Below are positions 1 to 13,045 of a stretch of DNA of 64,000 nt, piece by piece. Location of the stretch: contig CM060171.1 in the NCBI GenBank assembly GCA_030549775.1, positions 61,686,360 to 61,750,359 on the forward strand, given 5' to 3'. The position numbers and the translations under genes were made by a program. Within the stretch, counting starts at the first letter, position 1. Each line of letters starts with the position of its first letter. The stretch comes from Tamarix chinensis. Taxonomy: Eukaryota; Streptophyta; Magnoliopsida; Caryophyllales; Tamaricaceae. The notes below the pieces were generated by a model. The model worked only from the letters and a program-made list of their open reading frames with translations. It was not told the DNA's origin and did not search any database.

Positions 1-1108
1 ACTTAAGGACACTAAGATACACTTGATCATATTGGTATTCGAAAGCAACACGATACCCTTATCTCAAACCTAGGGATATAGCAGTATGCTTGGTCATACC
101 GATACACAACATAATATCCTCCAACCTCACTCACCTAGTCCTTAAGTATCGATACCCCCTATAGGGCCCATAGGTCACCTATAGAGTAGAGTAGGGCCTT
201 AACTGCAACACATCGACATACCAGCGAACCAAAATAAATGATGTCTAACACCTCACCTTTAGGACAGCCAATCCCAAAGAGCAAATCATTCCCAACTCAA
301 GTTCTTTCACTTTAAGTATTAATTTTATGAGGTGATCACATAATTTACATAAAAAAATTTCCCTTTTATTTCTAATTTTTGAGGTAAACCTAAGGTCATT
401 AGTCTATGTCAAGCCAATTCAAAGCTAAGGCCAACCTATCAAAATTCTAAGACAATCATAGCATCCAATTATTTATAAAAGATACATTATGTCAAAATTA
501 TCAAAATACCCTTCAAAATCCTAGTTTTGCCACTTTATATATTTTTGTACCAAACATTATCATTACACTAGATTTTTCATGATTCAAAAAAATAATATTC
601 CACATTATTTTACAACACGGGTAATCTTTGCATTTTAGCAATGATTTATACTTTTCATTTTGTATGCATTTAGTGGGCTACACCCACAAAACCCTAATCA
701 TGCAACTCTCACATATCATATCTTCCATGCAGCACTACACACACATTTAAAGCATAAAATATTATTTAAATAGGAATATTATCATCATAGTACATATAAG
801 GATAAATCTCTAACCTCAAGTCATGTGAATAGAATATATCATAAACTAACCCTAATCAAGCACATTTGCTTCCATATGAACCATCGTAACCTCAATCTAC
901 CATGTATTATCAATCATGAGGATGTGAATAACTTTTCAAGAATAAAAATCCTAAAAAAATACTCGACATGGGGATGTAAATTATTTGACATATTACCATA
1001 TATATAACTTAAATTTCAACAATTATACATATCATCCCTTCAGCATGCTTTCATTTTATCATGCATATCATAATACTTTAAAAACATAAAAATCTATCAT
1101 GATTCTAG
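1..1108 (-). mobile_element. Partial LTR-A1 (Ty3/gypsy giant LTR), cut by the window edge
   Basis: Read on the minus strand, this stretch resembles the plus-strand LTR-A1 copies. The part at 1-330 corresponds to the region near 34690-35000, including a match to TACTTAAAGTGAAA and the block of GGTAC and ACCCTA pieces after it. The part at 480-560 corresponds to the 'AAGGGTATTTTGGTAATTTT' region. It ends abruptly at 1108, where LTR-B begins with TGTAATACC. No coding sequence is seen. The short ORF at 825-1007 is AT-rich noise. Assignment is by eye and the copy is diverged. Confidence 0.6.
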
Positions 1109-1261
1109 TGTAATACCTCGTACTTTGTGAAGTTTGTTGAATGAGAAGTTATGGTATTTATTAATATTTGATAGTGTTTGATTTTGGGTTTGGAAATATA
1201 ATTGAGTTAGAGGAAAGGTTGGATTTGAATTATCTTTTGAAGTTGAATAAAATGAGTTTTT

Positions 1262-2860
1262 GGGCATACCGATCAATTGGTTCTATAAACCGACTAAATG
1301 GTTCTTCATTTCAGTTAAAGGGTTTTACTCGACCAAACTAATCAACTGGTTTGGTGAATCAATTGAATAGGTTGTAGAATAGTCGACTAGTAGGCAAAAC
1401 TAATTGACTAATTTGTTAAGCTAAGTAAATTTTCAAAACTTAATTTTTCTAGGAAATTTTTTTATACAAAAATAGAATCTTGATAATCCTTTTTCAAGAT
1501 GTTCTAAAAAGATTCTTAACCTTTCTTAACATTCATTCAACTGAGCTTCTGCCTAGTACAAATCTGAGGGTTCGATTTGGATAATTGAGGGGGAGGATGA
1601 ACTTAGCTTTGTCTTCTTCTACCTCTCTCCTCTGCACACTTTTGGAATAGTTGCTTTGATTCCCAAACCTTTCTCTGTTTGGTTGGGAGATACCTTCCAT
1701 GGTTATTGTTCATTTCCTCTTTTATGTTTGACATTTTTGGGTGAATTTGACCTACACGTTTTTAGAAATCACAATTTTAGCTTTATAGAGGCAGTCAACC
1801 TATCGTTGAAAAAATATGCCCATTTAAATCAAATTTAAATGGTAGAAACTAGGGGTTTTTTTATCTCTTCCTAACCACACTCATTCTTGTACCGATTTTT
1901 TGGCTATAAATAGCCTTAATAGCATCTTCCATTCACTTTTCTTTCAGCCACCGAAGTAGTCCAACTCTCTCTAACTGTGTGTTCTTTCTCCTAAATTTGG
2001 GCTTAGTTTTTTTTTTCCACTCTTATTATCATTTCACTATCTCCTTCTTATTTATATTTTAGCAAGGGAGACTTAGGTTAAGCATGAATTCTCTCTATTT
2101 TCCTCTTAGTTTTGGTAATTTATTTTCTCTTAATATAAATTACAAATTATAGAATTATTCACCAAATTCTTAAAGCTTTAAGTTTGGAAGTTGGAAATCT
2201 TCCAAGTCGAGTTTTCTTAATTGTGGTAAAGTTGTCCTTACATCAAGTAATTCTTTCTTACTACTGAAATGTGACTTAGTTAAACATGTATGTGGTGAAA
2301 TCTTTAAAATCCTAGTTCTATAAATTGGCATAAAATTTTGGTTCTAGATTGAAGGATGTTGATTTAATTATGAATTTTGAGTTAAATACATGATTTTTGG
2401 GAAATTAGGTTGATGTGATTAATTATGTAGCATGTAACTATTTATGAGATGAAAAGTGTTAGTATGATGCTCATACATGCTTCAGTTTGGATGTGGTAAG
2501 AATTTTGAGAATGATTTGCATGAAAAATATTTGTTTTGCATTATTTGTGGGCAAACTGATAGAGTAATTAGTCCAAATCAATCAACTATTCCTTAGAACA
2601 ATCAACCAATCGACCCAACCTATTGATTGGTAGGTATGTCGTAACCTTGGTCTTAACCTCTGATTAAACCCATTAAATAGTTTGGTAGAACCAATCAACT
2701 ATTCATCAAACAATCGATTGATTTGGAAAAACTAATTGACCAATTCGAGGGAACACTAGGTTTCGCTAAGCCAAACCAATTGATTTGTTAGCTAAAACTA
2801 ATAGATAGGTAAGCCAACTACTCGATTAGTTAGTACAACTGATCAATTGGTTCAGCTGGA
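1262..2860 (+). repeat. Two clusters of degenerate GATCGACTGGTT-like repeats in LTR-B
   Basis: Short imperfect repeats of the form AAACCGATCGACTGGTTTGG are packed at about 1262-1430 and again at about 2556-2860, separated by unique LTR sequence that includes the TATA-like box. Equivalent pairs of clusters occur in all other LTR-B copies: 27478-27610 and 28570-28830; 29330-29490 and 30580-30860; 47405-47545 and 48720-48950; 62245-62400 and 63560-63700; inverted at 11250-11570 and 12700-12900. Conserved position suggests a property of the LTR family. Function is not known to me. Confidence 0.75.
1905..1912 (+). promoter_or_regulatory. TATA-like box of LTR-B
   Basis: TATAAATA sits inside GGCTATAAATAGCC, followed by a pyrimidine-rich stretch. 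The same position in other LTR-B copies keeps it: minus strand 12236-12249, plus strand about 29895-29903, and 62865-62872. It is the likely core promoter of the LTR, an inference from position and sequence only. Confidence 0.55.
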
Positions 2861-5154
2861 TTGTGTGATTTTGATATTTAAACTTGGATATGCTTTGAGA
2901 CTATACCTAACACTACTATATGACTATTTAATGAGTGAAATACAGCAATTGACATGGATTAACAATATAATGGATGGATTAAACGAATCATAAAGCCTGA
3001 CATACTTAAAGGGTGTTGTAAAGACCTTGATGGGTAAACCTGAATAAGTATTTAATGGCTTAAGAAGGTAATGAAATTTGGAATTTTTCATGGATGGATT
3101 AATCTTGTGGATTTAGTTATTATTGAGTATGCATTAATGGAAATCCCACACATAGTTGGGGATGGTAAGGGTTAATATGGTACAAGTATGTGAATATATT
3201 GTTTGCATATTGTATGGGCCTTGGAAAATCATGTAACCTTGATAACAATGTACTAATCAATTAAATGAAAAGACAAATGAGTTGTGTATGAGTATAGGTT
3301 ATTCGATCCTCAATTAGCTATTAGGGGTTAGTTTGCCTTATGGCATTATTAGTGCCTTCGGGTAGGATTCTAGTGGATCCCAGTGCCCTACCAAATTTAG
3401 ACACAGATAATGTACAATAAGGTATCAATACTAAAGGGTTTGGTTACCTAGGTAGTTTTGGCTTTAGCCTGGAATTATGTCCATTGGTGGTTACTTGAAT
3501 TCACCCCTAACTTATTTCCATTGGTATTTAATTAGCTTTGACCTTGACTTTATGTTCCTTGGTTTGTGAGACTATAGGGTGGTGCACAATCTATCACTCA
3601 ACAATAATAACTAGAATGAATATTTGGATAATAATTAAAATGAGCCTTTGGGTGATAATTTGAATAAGTATTTTGAATGAGAAGGTGGGGAAAATAAAGT
3701 GGATAAAAAGGAAAATAAAGTAGAAGAAAAATAATGGTAATGGAGATAATGGCTTATATATAAATGACCTAATAAAATTAAGGACATAGAAAATGACCCA
3801 TGGAGAAATTGTGTGTCTGGACGAATGAAGCTTTACTATTAGCTAGAAATTCTACTTGCATCTTGCATACTGTCATCTCTGATGTAGTACTATGGTGTCA
3901 AGTATGATGAATCATGTACGGTATGAACTTCCTATGCCTGATGTGACCATAATAAAGAATGTATCTTGTTTATGTGAAGTATGCATGAAAATGTTAATAT
4001 GCCTTGCATATTATACTAGAATCTAGTGTGTTGGTAACTCCATTGAGAATGTAACTTGGCTTACTTAGTATGAAGAGTACTGATGTGCTCCTTTGTTTGG
4101 TTACCTGCTCATTCCTATAAGTAGAAGGTCATGTACAAGTTTTCGAGGATGGTCAGTATTCTCCTAACCTCATGCAAGGAATGGTTTCTAAAAGTGTGCA
4201 CATCTAGATAATTTGAGCATCCTTGATGGAAAAGAGTTAGAGTTACATTATACTTTGGTTTCCTGTAATTTGAACCTTGTACTTTGGTTAAAATTTTCCT
4301 CACGTATTTGAATATTGTGGACCATTAAGGTCTTATACTTAGAAGTTTTCCTTTCATTATTTATATAACATGTTTTAGTGCACTGTATATTGGATTTGAT
4401 TTGTTTGGTTTCTCAGTCTTGTATCTAACATGGGATGGGCATTTGGTGCCTATTCTATGTTGGGTGTGGGTGTAATACCACTTTTTTCCTAAGTTTTTAT
4501 TTTTATTTTTGCTTCCATAAGTTCAAAACAAAATAATTGGAATGAGTATTTGGATAATAATTTGAATAAGTATTTTGAATGAGAAGGTGGGAAAAATAAT
4601 GTGGATAAGGAGGGAAATAGAGTAGAAGAAAAAGAATAGTAGTGGAGATAATGACCTACATATAAATGACCTTATAAAACTAGGGATGTAGAAAATGACC
4701 TATGGAGAAATTGTGTGCTTAGAAGAATGAAGCTTTACTATTTGTTAGACATTCTACATGTATATTGCATATCATCATCTATAATGTAGTACTATGGTGT
4801 CAAGCATGATGAGTTATGTATGGTATGAACTTCCTATGCTTGATGTGAGCATGATAAAGTATGTACGCTGTTTGTGTGAAGCATGCATGAAAATTCTAGT
4901 ATGACTTGTCTATTATATCATAACTTTGTGTGTTGGTAAATCCATTGAGGAGGTAACTTGGCTTACTCAGTACGAAGCATACTGATGTACTTGCTTACTC
5001 TGTCACCTGCTCATTCTCATGAGTAAAGAGCCATATGCAGGTTTTAAGGGATGATAAGTACTTGGCCAACCCTATGTGGGGCATGGGTTTTGAGAGCATA
5101 GACATCTGGAGACTTTGAACAGTCCTTGATGGAACAGAATTTAGAGTTACATTA

Positions 5155-6195
5155 TGTAACACGCCAATTTTTACTACTGAAAAAAAAAATCATTTTGCAG
5201 TGAAAGTAATCAAATAAGATAGTAGGGTTTACCACCGTGATCGACATAATTTTTCCTATGCAACCATTCTTGCATCAATCACAAGGCTGAAACATTTAAG
5301 GTAATACAAGAAATTAGAAAACAAAAGAACATTTATAGTACAATATTGAGTTTGGAGTCTAACTCCAAGTTTCATAATACAAAATACAAAAAGGGGGATA
5401 CCATGGATCAAAAGTATCCAGTTAAATACATAAAATGGATAACAAATACTTTTTACCTGACCCTAACATAGATGAAGTCACTCATCCTGACATAAGGCGT
5501 CATAAGTAGCAAAATCATCTAACTGATCTTTTGAGACCTGTACATAAGATTCAGAGCCTTCTGCTCATGGAAATGAGCAGCACACATAAAATGGGTGGTT
5601 AGTATGGTACGTAATGAGTAAGGGAACAATAATATCGAAATAGGAATACAAATAGCATATGCTTTTACATTAGAGAGTAAAGGAATAACCAAATAAAAGA
5701 AACATCTCATAAGATAGAATATGATCTAGATTCCTTTATTAAGTATAATCCATTTTTATTCTTTTATATATGTTGAGTGCAAGAACCCCACTATTCTTAA
5801 ACCGATGGAATGGTATGAAACTCTTGGGGACAACACACCCGATCCACTATTCTTTTTGGTGGAATAGAGATTAAAAACATCTTTTCGGGACTGAATGCTC
5901 TCGAGCCACTAATCTACTAAGTGGAATAGGAATACATATGCATATAGAAAAATAGATCACCTTAGTCTTGACTCATGTATTCTTCTGCTATAAATCATTG
6001 GTATCTTTTCCATAGGTTATGATGATGCATTTTCATTCCACAATGAGTAGGGACCCCACTATTCTTAAACTGGTGGAACGGTTTGATACTCTCAGGGACA
6101 ACACACTCGAGCCACTGTTCTTTCCAGTGGAAGGGAGATTAAAAATATCTTCTTGGGATAGAAAGCTCCCAAGCCACTATTTTACCCGATGGAGT

Positions 6196-6236
<41 letters not shown>

Positions 6237-8960
6237 AAATAGGTCACCTTGGCCCTACTCACATACTCTTTCACTTCAAGTGATTAGTCTCTTATTCAAG
6301 ATTGATTCTTAGGCATAAAACAGAGTCCAAACAGATATACATATAGCATAGGTCCAAGTCCTTAAGTCCTTTCAAACCTTAATTACACTCCCTTGAGTAT
6401 TCATTCTCCCATGTTTATTGTTCTACACAACTTATATTATATCATCTCCCAAATCCTATCATTAGTATCATACCCAAAATGCACATCCTAATTCCCATAA
6501 TTTTGCTTTAATAATCTCATCTCTATATGCTAATCACGCAAATAACCAAGAACCAAATTCCATTGAATTGTCATGACACTTCCCATGAAATTTTCATGAT
6601 TACCAATTCCAATAGATAGCCGCTAAATATTAAACTTGGAATAATGATATTATCATTATAAGATAGTTTGCCCCTAAATTTGCTATTAAAACATCTAAGG
6701 ACTCCAACTAACAATAATACTTCCATAAGCTCCTCATACTATTAATATCATTTTTTAAACCTCCTAACATATAAAATACCAAGATTATCCCATAATGACT
6801 GAGTTAGCCTTAAATACAAATAAAACCTTTATTTTTCCACACATGTTATTTTCCAAGTCCACAATTAATCATTATACCTCATAAGAATTTCTGAAGTCCA
6901 TTTATCAAGAACTCATTTAGCCCCTATTTCATACCAATATATATATATATTTCCACAAATATTACATTATCACAACAAAAATTAGTAATGGAACCTCTTA
7001 CCCATTCTTACTTTCTTTTAATAATAAAATGTTCTTAAGTCCATATTTCATGCCATAGGATATATTTCCACAAATATGACATTGTTACAACAAAATATTA
7101 ATGGTACTTTTTACCCATTCTTACTTTATTCCAATCAAATATGACATTATTACAACAAAATATTAATGGTACTTCTTACCCATTCTTACTTTATTCCAAT
7201 AACATAATACCCATAAACCTATATTTCATACTATAAGATATGATTCCCCAAATATGACATTACCACAATAAGATATAACATAATGGTACTCCTCGTCAAT
7301 TTTTACTTTCCTTCAACATAACATTCATATCATCACAAAATATCAAGATCAACACATGTGACATCATATATAAACAATATCATAGAAAACACATATAGCC
7401 ATACAAGCTGTAACAAAAAAAACCCTAAACATTGAATAGTATCCTTACCAACTAGGACACTAGGCTCTAAGCATGCAAATCCTATACTTCCTCCTCTGAA
7501 GTGACTAGAATACCACCTACAAAAATAATAAAATTTATGGTTTGGCTCAAAGAGTTAAATCAAAAGAGAAATCAAGGTAAAGAGGGTAAAAATAGGTATA
7601 ACCATAGTCAAATGGGAGCTTCAGATGTGTGGATGTGTAGAGGAATGTGTGGTGGAGCTATGATTAAATTTTAGTGGTGTTTGGATGACATTTGGGGGTG
7701 AAAATAGGGGTGCACAACCAAAGGAATGAGGTTGCACGACTGTGCAGTGGGTGGTGCAACTTTTGGTCGAGAGAAAACAAGGTGCACGACCAAGAGGTAC
7801 AAAATTTATATGGTCGTACAACAAAAGGGTGAGAGGAAAAATTATACACCGTTAGATGTTTTATGGGTTACATGATTATGCGAAAGGGGATTTAAGTGTT
7901 GTACGGCCGTACAGTAGGTGGTGCACCAACTATGCACTTTGCAACGTTACAATGCATAGGAGGAAGAAGAAGGGAAAAGAGGCGGCAGTTGGTGGCAATA
8001 GCCAAGGACGATGAGGGGGAAGGTCGGGGCAACCTTGGTGGTCGGTCCAACAGCCAAAAGGCAGTGAGTGGTGGCCAAGGTGGTGCTTAGTGGTGGAAAT
8101 GGTGTTGCAGAAGCTAAAAATAAGGACATAAAGGAGAAGAAGAAGAAGAAAAGAGAGAAGGAGGAAAGGAGAAGGAAGAGAGAGCTCGATAATGGCTCTT
8201 TGACACAAATATGAGCAGGGTGAGTCAAAACCAAAGAGAAATAAGGAGCATGTGAGGTATATGTATATATATATGCATACATACATACATGTGTATGTGT
8301 GTGGTGTGACTTGAGAATGAAGATAAGGATAGGGGGAAGGTGTGCGATAGTGATGATGGTTATTGTGCAATTGCAAGGTGATGGTTGTAGAGGATGGTTA
8401 GGGTAAAGGAGTAGCTGCAAGTTGATGGTGGTGATGGTTGATGTAAATGTTATGTGAGAAGGGAAAATGGAGGGGGAAGATGAGTGTGTGTGGAGTGTGC
8501 ATAAGGGGTGTAGTCAGGTAGGGATAAGGGTGTAGAAGGAGAAGGAGAAAAAGAAGAGGGGAGGTAAGGTGATGGGTGATAGATGCAGAAAGGTGATGGT
8601 GCAAGTGGGTGGTCCAAGTTGTAAGTGCAAGTTGCATAAATTCAGAAGTTGCAGCTCAAGGTTGGCGGGAGGAAGAGAAGAAAGAAAAGAAAAGGAGAAA
8701 GAAAAAAAAAAGAGAAGGGTTGGGGGATTAGTTTATGGTGATTTTATATTAGCTAAAGGTAACTAGGATTAGTGGAAATTTTAGTAGGTTTTGATATTGG
8801 TTTATGAATTACAGTTTATCAAAGTTAAAGTTTCAGATTCGGTTAAAGTTTATAGGATTAAGGAATTAGGTTAAGGCTAACATAGGATTTATTAAGATTA
8901 TAATTAACTTAGGGTGCTAATGATGCGGTATTAGACTAAGCAAATTTTTGGGGTATGATA
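5155..8960 (-). mobile_element. Solo LTR-A2, minus orientation, with target duplication
   Basis: This is a 3.8 kb single LTR with no internal gag-pol. On the plus strand it opens with TGTAACACGCC and closes with GGGGTATGATA, the reverse complement of an LTR start. It is flanked by CATTA (5150-5154) and GATTA (8961-8965), a 5-bp target duplication with one change; the empty site is seen at 4246-4250. It is the same variant as 36834-40198. It contains the CCAC...GTGG modules (about 5790-6190), an (AT)n run at 6199-6232, and a purine-rich, GC-richer block at about 7620-8720 that generates long low-complexity ORFs. I do not regard those ORFs as genes. Confidence 0.8.
6199..6232. repeat. (AT)n microsatellite
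   Basis: An uninterrupted run of about 34 bases of alternating AT inside the minus-strand solo LTR-A2, next to one of its CCAC...GTGG modules. It is likely to be length-variable. Confidence 0.95.
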
Positions 8961-9167
8961 GATTATACTTTGGTTTCCTATAATTTGAACCCTGTAAGTT
9001 GGTTAAATTTTTTCTCACATATTTGAATATTGCAGACCATTGAGATCTTGTACTTGGAATATTTCCTTTCATCATTTATATAACATGTTTTAGCGCACTC
9101 TATCATAGAATGAGCGGTTAACACCTATCCTACTTTAGATATGGCGGTAACACCTTGTTTTTCCTAA

Positions 9168-9624
9168 GGCTTCGTTTGGATTGGGGTAGAAGAAGGTGAA
9201 TGGAGGTGAATGAATTGATTCACCCCGTTTGGATATCAGGTTAATAATTTTATCTAGGTCAATCGAGGTTAATGTTTCACCTCCATTCACCTCGATTAAC
9301 CTTGTTTTTATTGACCTCCAATTTCGTGGGTAACAGAGGTGAAGGTGAAATAATAAATAAATTTTTGACTTGATAGGACCAAAATATCCCTCAATATGAC
9401 TTATTTATTTAATACAAGGATATAAATATTTTTTTTTATTTTAATCTTCATTCACCTCAATTTAAATGAAAATTTTAAAACATTCACCCCGATTCACTCA
9501 GGTTAGGTTAATATCATCCAAACAGCAATTTAAAATATTCACCCCGATTCACCTCCATTCCCTTCACCTAGGTTAATTTTTAATGTTTACCCCTACCTCG
9601 ATTCACCCCAATCCAAACGGAGAC
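9168..9624. mobile_element. Tourist-like MITE (PIF/Harbinger type)
   Basis: A 457-bp non-coding element with terminal inverted repeats. The left end reads GGCTTCGTTTGGATTGGGGT; the right end, read inward on the other strand, reads GTCTCCGTTTGGATTGGGGT. It is flanked by the 3-bp duplication TAA (9165-9167 and 9625-9627), the signature of PIF/Harbinger-type insertion. The empty site TTCCTAAGTTTTT is present in the duplicated segment at 4487-4499, which proves the borders. The interior is built from CCTCCATTCACC / GGTGAATGGAGG-like inverted words, so the RNA or single strand could fold extensively. It carries no transposase and would need one in trans. Confidence 0.93.
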
Positions 9625-9700
9625 TAAGTTTTTATTAATTTTCCTCTTCCACAAGGTTTTTAAAACAATTTTTTTATTAGTGAAGAATGAGGATTTTACA

Positions 9701-12700
9701 ATAGGTGACAACCGCCTATCCTATGTTAGATACAAGGCTGATAGCCAACCAACCAAAAGCAAAGTATTGTGTGATAAAAACACATTATCTCTATATCAAG
9801 AGGAAAAGCTTTAATATACAAATACACAAGGAAAATTTAAGCTAAAGTATAGGCTTTCAAATTACAACAACAAAAGTACGGTGTGGCCCTAAATTCTAGT
9901 TCGTCAAGGACCATACAAAAGTCTTTGGATGTCCATGCTCTCAGAAACCATGCCCAACACGAGGATTTCCTACTACTAACCATCCTTACAAACCTTCACA
10001 TGGCCCTTGGCTCATGGGAATGAGTAGGTGGCCAATCAATCAGGCACATCAATACACTTATTTCTCTAAGCCAAGTGACCACCTCAATGGAAATCACAAG
10101 CACGTAAAATTCTAGCATATTATGGAGATCACACTAAAATATTACATGCATATTTTATATAAATAGAATACATGCTCTATCATGGTCATATCATGCATAG
10201 AAAACTCATACCATATATAGCTCGTCATGCTTATAAACATAGCACAACATCATAGATGGTAGTATACAATCTACTAAGCAAATTGTCTAGCTACCATTAA
10301 GGCACCATTCATCCATGCACATAATTCCACCATAGGTCATTTTTCCACTTATAAGATCCATTAGGTCATTTATTTATAATCCATTATCTCCTTTACCGTT
10401 ATTTTTCTTTTTCTTTTATTTTTCTCTTTATCCACATTCTTATTCCAAATCCTTATTCAAATTCTTATCGAGCAATGGAGTGTGAGCCACCCCATGGTCT
10501 CAAATACCATAGAAGTTTATCCAAACCAAAGGACATAACGTCTAGCCAAAGCCAACTAACCAAAAATGGACATAAGTCTGGGCCGATGCCAAGTAACCAC
10601 CAATGGACATAAGTTTAGGCCAAAGCCGAAAACCATCTAGGTAATTACCCTTTAGTATTGATACCCCCTAGTACATCATCAGTATCTAGAGTAGGTAAAA
10701 CACTATGATCTACTAGGATTTTTCCCAAAGGCAAATCCTAAAGGCACTAATAAATGTCTGAAGGTAAACTAACCCTTGGTAGCAAATCGAGGATCGGGTA
10801 ACCCAGAACCATACACAACTCAATAATCTTTCACTTTTAAGTGATTAGTATGCTATTCTTGATGTTACATGATCATAGAAGTCCCATATATTATTCAAGT
10901 AAGGCAATCACATATTTATTCTATCTTAACCATTACCATTTACCCAACCATGTATGGGATTTCCATTAATGCTTAATCAATATTAACCAATCCCTTAGAT
11001 TACTCCATTTTAGGCTAAAAATCTAGGTTACACTACCCTCTTTTAAAGTCATAAAATACTTATTCATTTTTCCCATTAAGGCCTTTAAAAATATCTATTA
11101 AGTATTTCAAGAATCATAATCCATTTCATCTATCCATTAGGTTGTCGGTCCATGTCAATAGATTTATTTCACTCAATAAATAGTCATAAGGCAATACTAG
11201 GCAGAGTTTCAAAGCATATCCAAGTCCAAAAATCCAAACCACATAATTTGGTTGAAATGGTCGTTTGGTTTACCCTAACTAGTCAATTAGTTTTACAAAC
11301 TAGTCTATCAGTTTGGCTAACTAGTCGATCGGTTTGGCTCAGGCAAACCTAGGGTTCACTTGACCTAGTTAATTAGTTTGGTTAAAATAGTTGACTATTT
11401 AGAGACTATTTGATCTATTCTACCAAAATAGTCAATAGGTTTAAGTAGAGAGCAAACCAAGGTCACCACAGACCCATTGGTTAATCGGTTTAAGCCAACC
11501 AATCAACTACTCTAAGGATCAGTCAATTAATTTACCCAAATCAGTTGATCGATTTTCCCCCAATCAACACATAATATATATTTTTCTTGCAAATAACCCT
11601 AAAAATCTTACCACATCCAAACTATAACATATTATAGTATCATAGCAATACTTTATTAGCTCATAAACTGAAACATGCTTCACAATTAATCAAATCAACC
11701 CTAATTTTATTAAAATTATGTATTTTTCTTAGGATTCAAAAATTAATCATCATGCATCATTCTGAAACCAAATTCTCATGCAACCCTATAAAATTAGGAC
11801 TTAAATAATACACTACATCACATGTTTAATTGGGTCACATTTTAGAAGTAAAAATGACTTACTTGAAGTAAGAAAAACTTTTCCACAAATAGGAAAACTT
11901 AACCTAGCAGATTTTCAACTTCTAAACCTTAAAAATAGAAATTTAAATCATTAGAAATCCAATGACTAGTTTTATAAACCAGAATTCAAATTAAGAGAAA
12001 ACAAACTAACCAAACTTAAGAGAAAAACATAGTGAATTTATGCTAAAAGAAAGACTCAACTTCTTCCTAAATCTAACCCTCCCTTACTTAAAGATAAACA
12101 AGAAGGAATTAGAGAGATAATTAGAAGAATGGAAAGGAAATAAAGTTAAGCTCGACTAAGGGATAAAAGAACACAACACTAGAGAGCTAGAATATTTTAG
12201 AAGCTGAAAGAAAAGTGAGCGGAAGTGGTGATTGGGGCTATTTATAGCCAATGAATCGGTATAGGATTGAATATAGTTATGCTCAAATTTAAAAAACTAA
12301 TTTCTACCATTTAAATTTGGGCCGAATAGGTGGATTTTTTCAAAGATATGCTAACCTTCCTTCTAGAGATAAATTGGTGATTTCTAGATAATGTGAGTCA
12401 AATTCACCTAGATAATGTCACACACAAGAGATAAAATGAACAATCAGCATTAAAAGGAATCTCTCAGCTATGTAGAGACAAGTCTGGTAATCGAATCAAT
12501 TATTATAGAAGTGTGTCGAGGAGAGAGGTGGAAGAAGATAAAGGTAAGGTCATCCTCTCCCTCAATTGTCCAAATTAGACCCTCGAATCAGTTCAAGGTA
12601 GAAGCTCTAGCCAAATGCATGATAAAAAAGGTTAATAATCTCTAAAGAACAACTTGGAATGGAATTAAGAAGGTTCCATTTTGGTACAAGGAGTCTTTAC

Positions 12701-13045
12701 TAAAAAATCAAGTTTAAAAAATGTACTCGACTTGATAAAGCAATCAATAGGTTTAGACCCACTAGTCGACTAGTTTACTAACCAATCGATCAGTTTTCCA
12801 AACCAGTCGATCAGTTTAGTCGAACAAAACCCTTTAGCTAAAATAACAAACATGTGATTCAGTCTATAGAACTAGTTGATCGGTTCACCTGAAAACTCAT
12901 TTTATTCAATTTTTAAAGCTTATTCAAACCCAACTTTTTTTATAACTCAATTATAGTCCCAAATCAAAGTCAAACATTATCAAATTTTAATAAATACTAT
13001 AACTTACCATTCAAAAAAAAACTTATAAAAATATGAGGTATTACA
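9701..13045 (-). mobile_element. LTR-B copy 2, inverted, lacking about 120 bp of its 3' end
   Basis: Read on the minus strand it starts at 13045 with TGTAATACCTC and runs to 9701, where it stops at the point equivalent to GGTTGGTGCCTAT in other copies, about 120 bp short of the LTR end. It meets copy 1 tail to tail at 9700/9701. GATCGACTGGTT-like clusters are at 11250-11570 and 12700-12900, and a TATA-like ATTTATAG lies in 12236-12249. The 5 bases beyond 13045 (TAAGG) do not match those before copy 1, so the pair is not bounded by a target duplication. Short ORFs here are noise. Confidence 0.75.

Larger units (their letters stand above)
3603..9690 (+). repeat. 0.9 kb tandem duplication inside LTR-B copy 1
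   Basis: The segment from about 3603 to 4525 is repeated from about 4526 onward and, after the solo LTR-A2, from 8966 to about 9690. The word TGAATAAGTATTTTGAATGA starts at 3661 and again at 4563, an offset of 902 bases. The copies look about 85-90% identical by eye, so the duplication is old. The first copy preserves empty sites for both later insertions in the second copy: CATTA at 4246-4250 for the solo LTR and TAA at 4490-4492 for the MITE. Confidence 0.8.
1109..9700 (+). mobile_element. LTR-B copy 1, interrupted by a solo LTR and a MITE
   Basis: It starts with TGTAATACCTC at 1109 and ends near GGATTTTACA at 9700. With the insertions at 5155-8960 and 9168-9624 removed it is about 4.3 kb. 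That is longer than the other LTR-B copies (about 3.1-3.5 kb) because it carries a 0.9 kb internal tandem duplication. Two clusters of degenerate GATCGACTGGTT-like repeats lie at about 1262-1430 and 2556-2860, as in every other LTR-B copy. A TATA-like box, TATAAATA, is at 1905-1912. The 5 bases before it (TCTAG) are not repeated after 9700 or after 13045, so this is not a clean single insertion. It belongs to the same family as the LTRs of the chromovirus at 27328-49178. Confidence 0.75.

Noticed and set aside
7930..8637. Minus-strand ORFs of 79-157 aa
   Set aside because: Low-complexity His/Pro/Ser/Leu translations of a purine-rich block in a solo LTR-A2.
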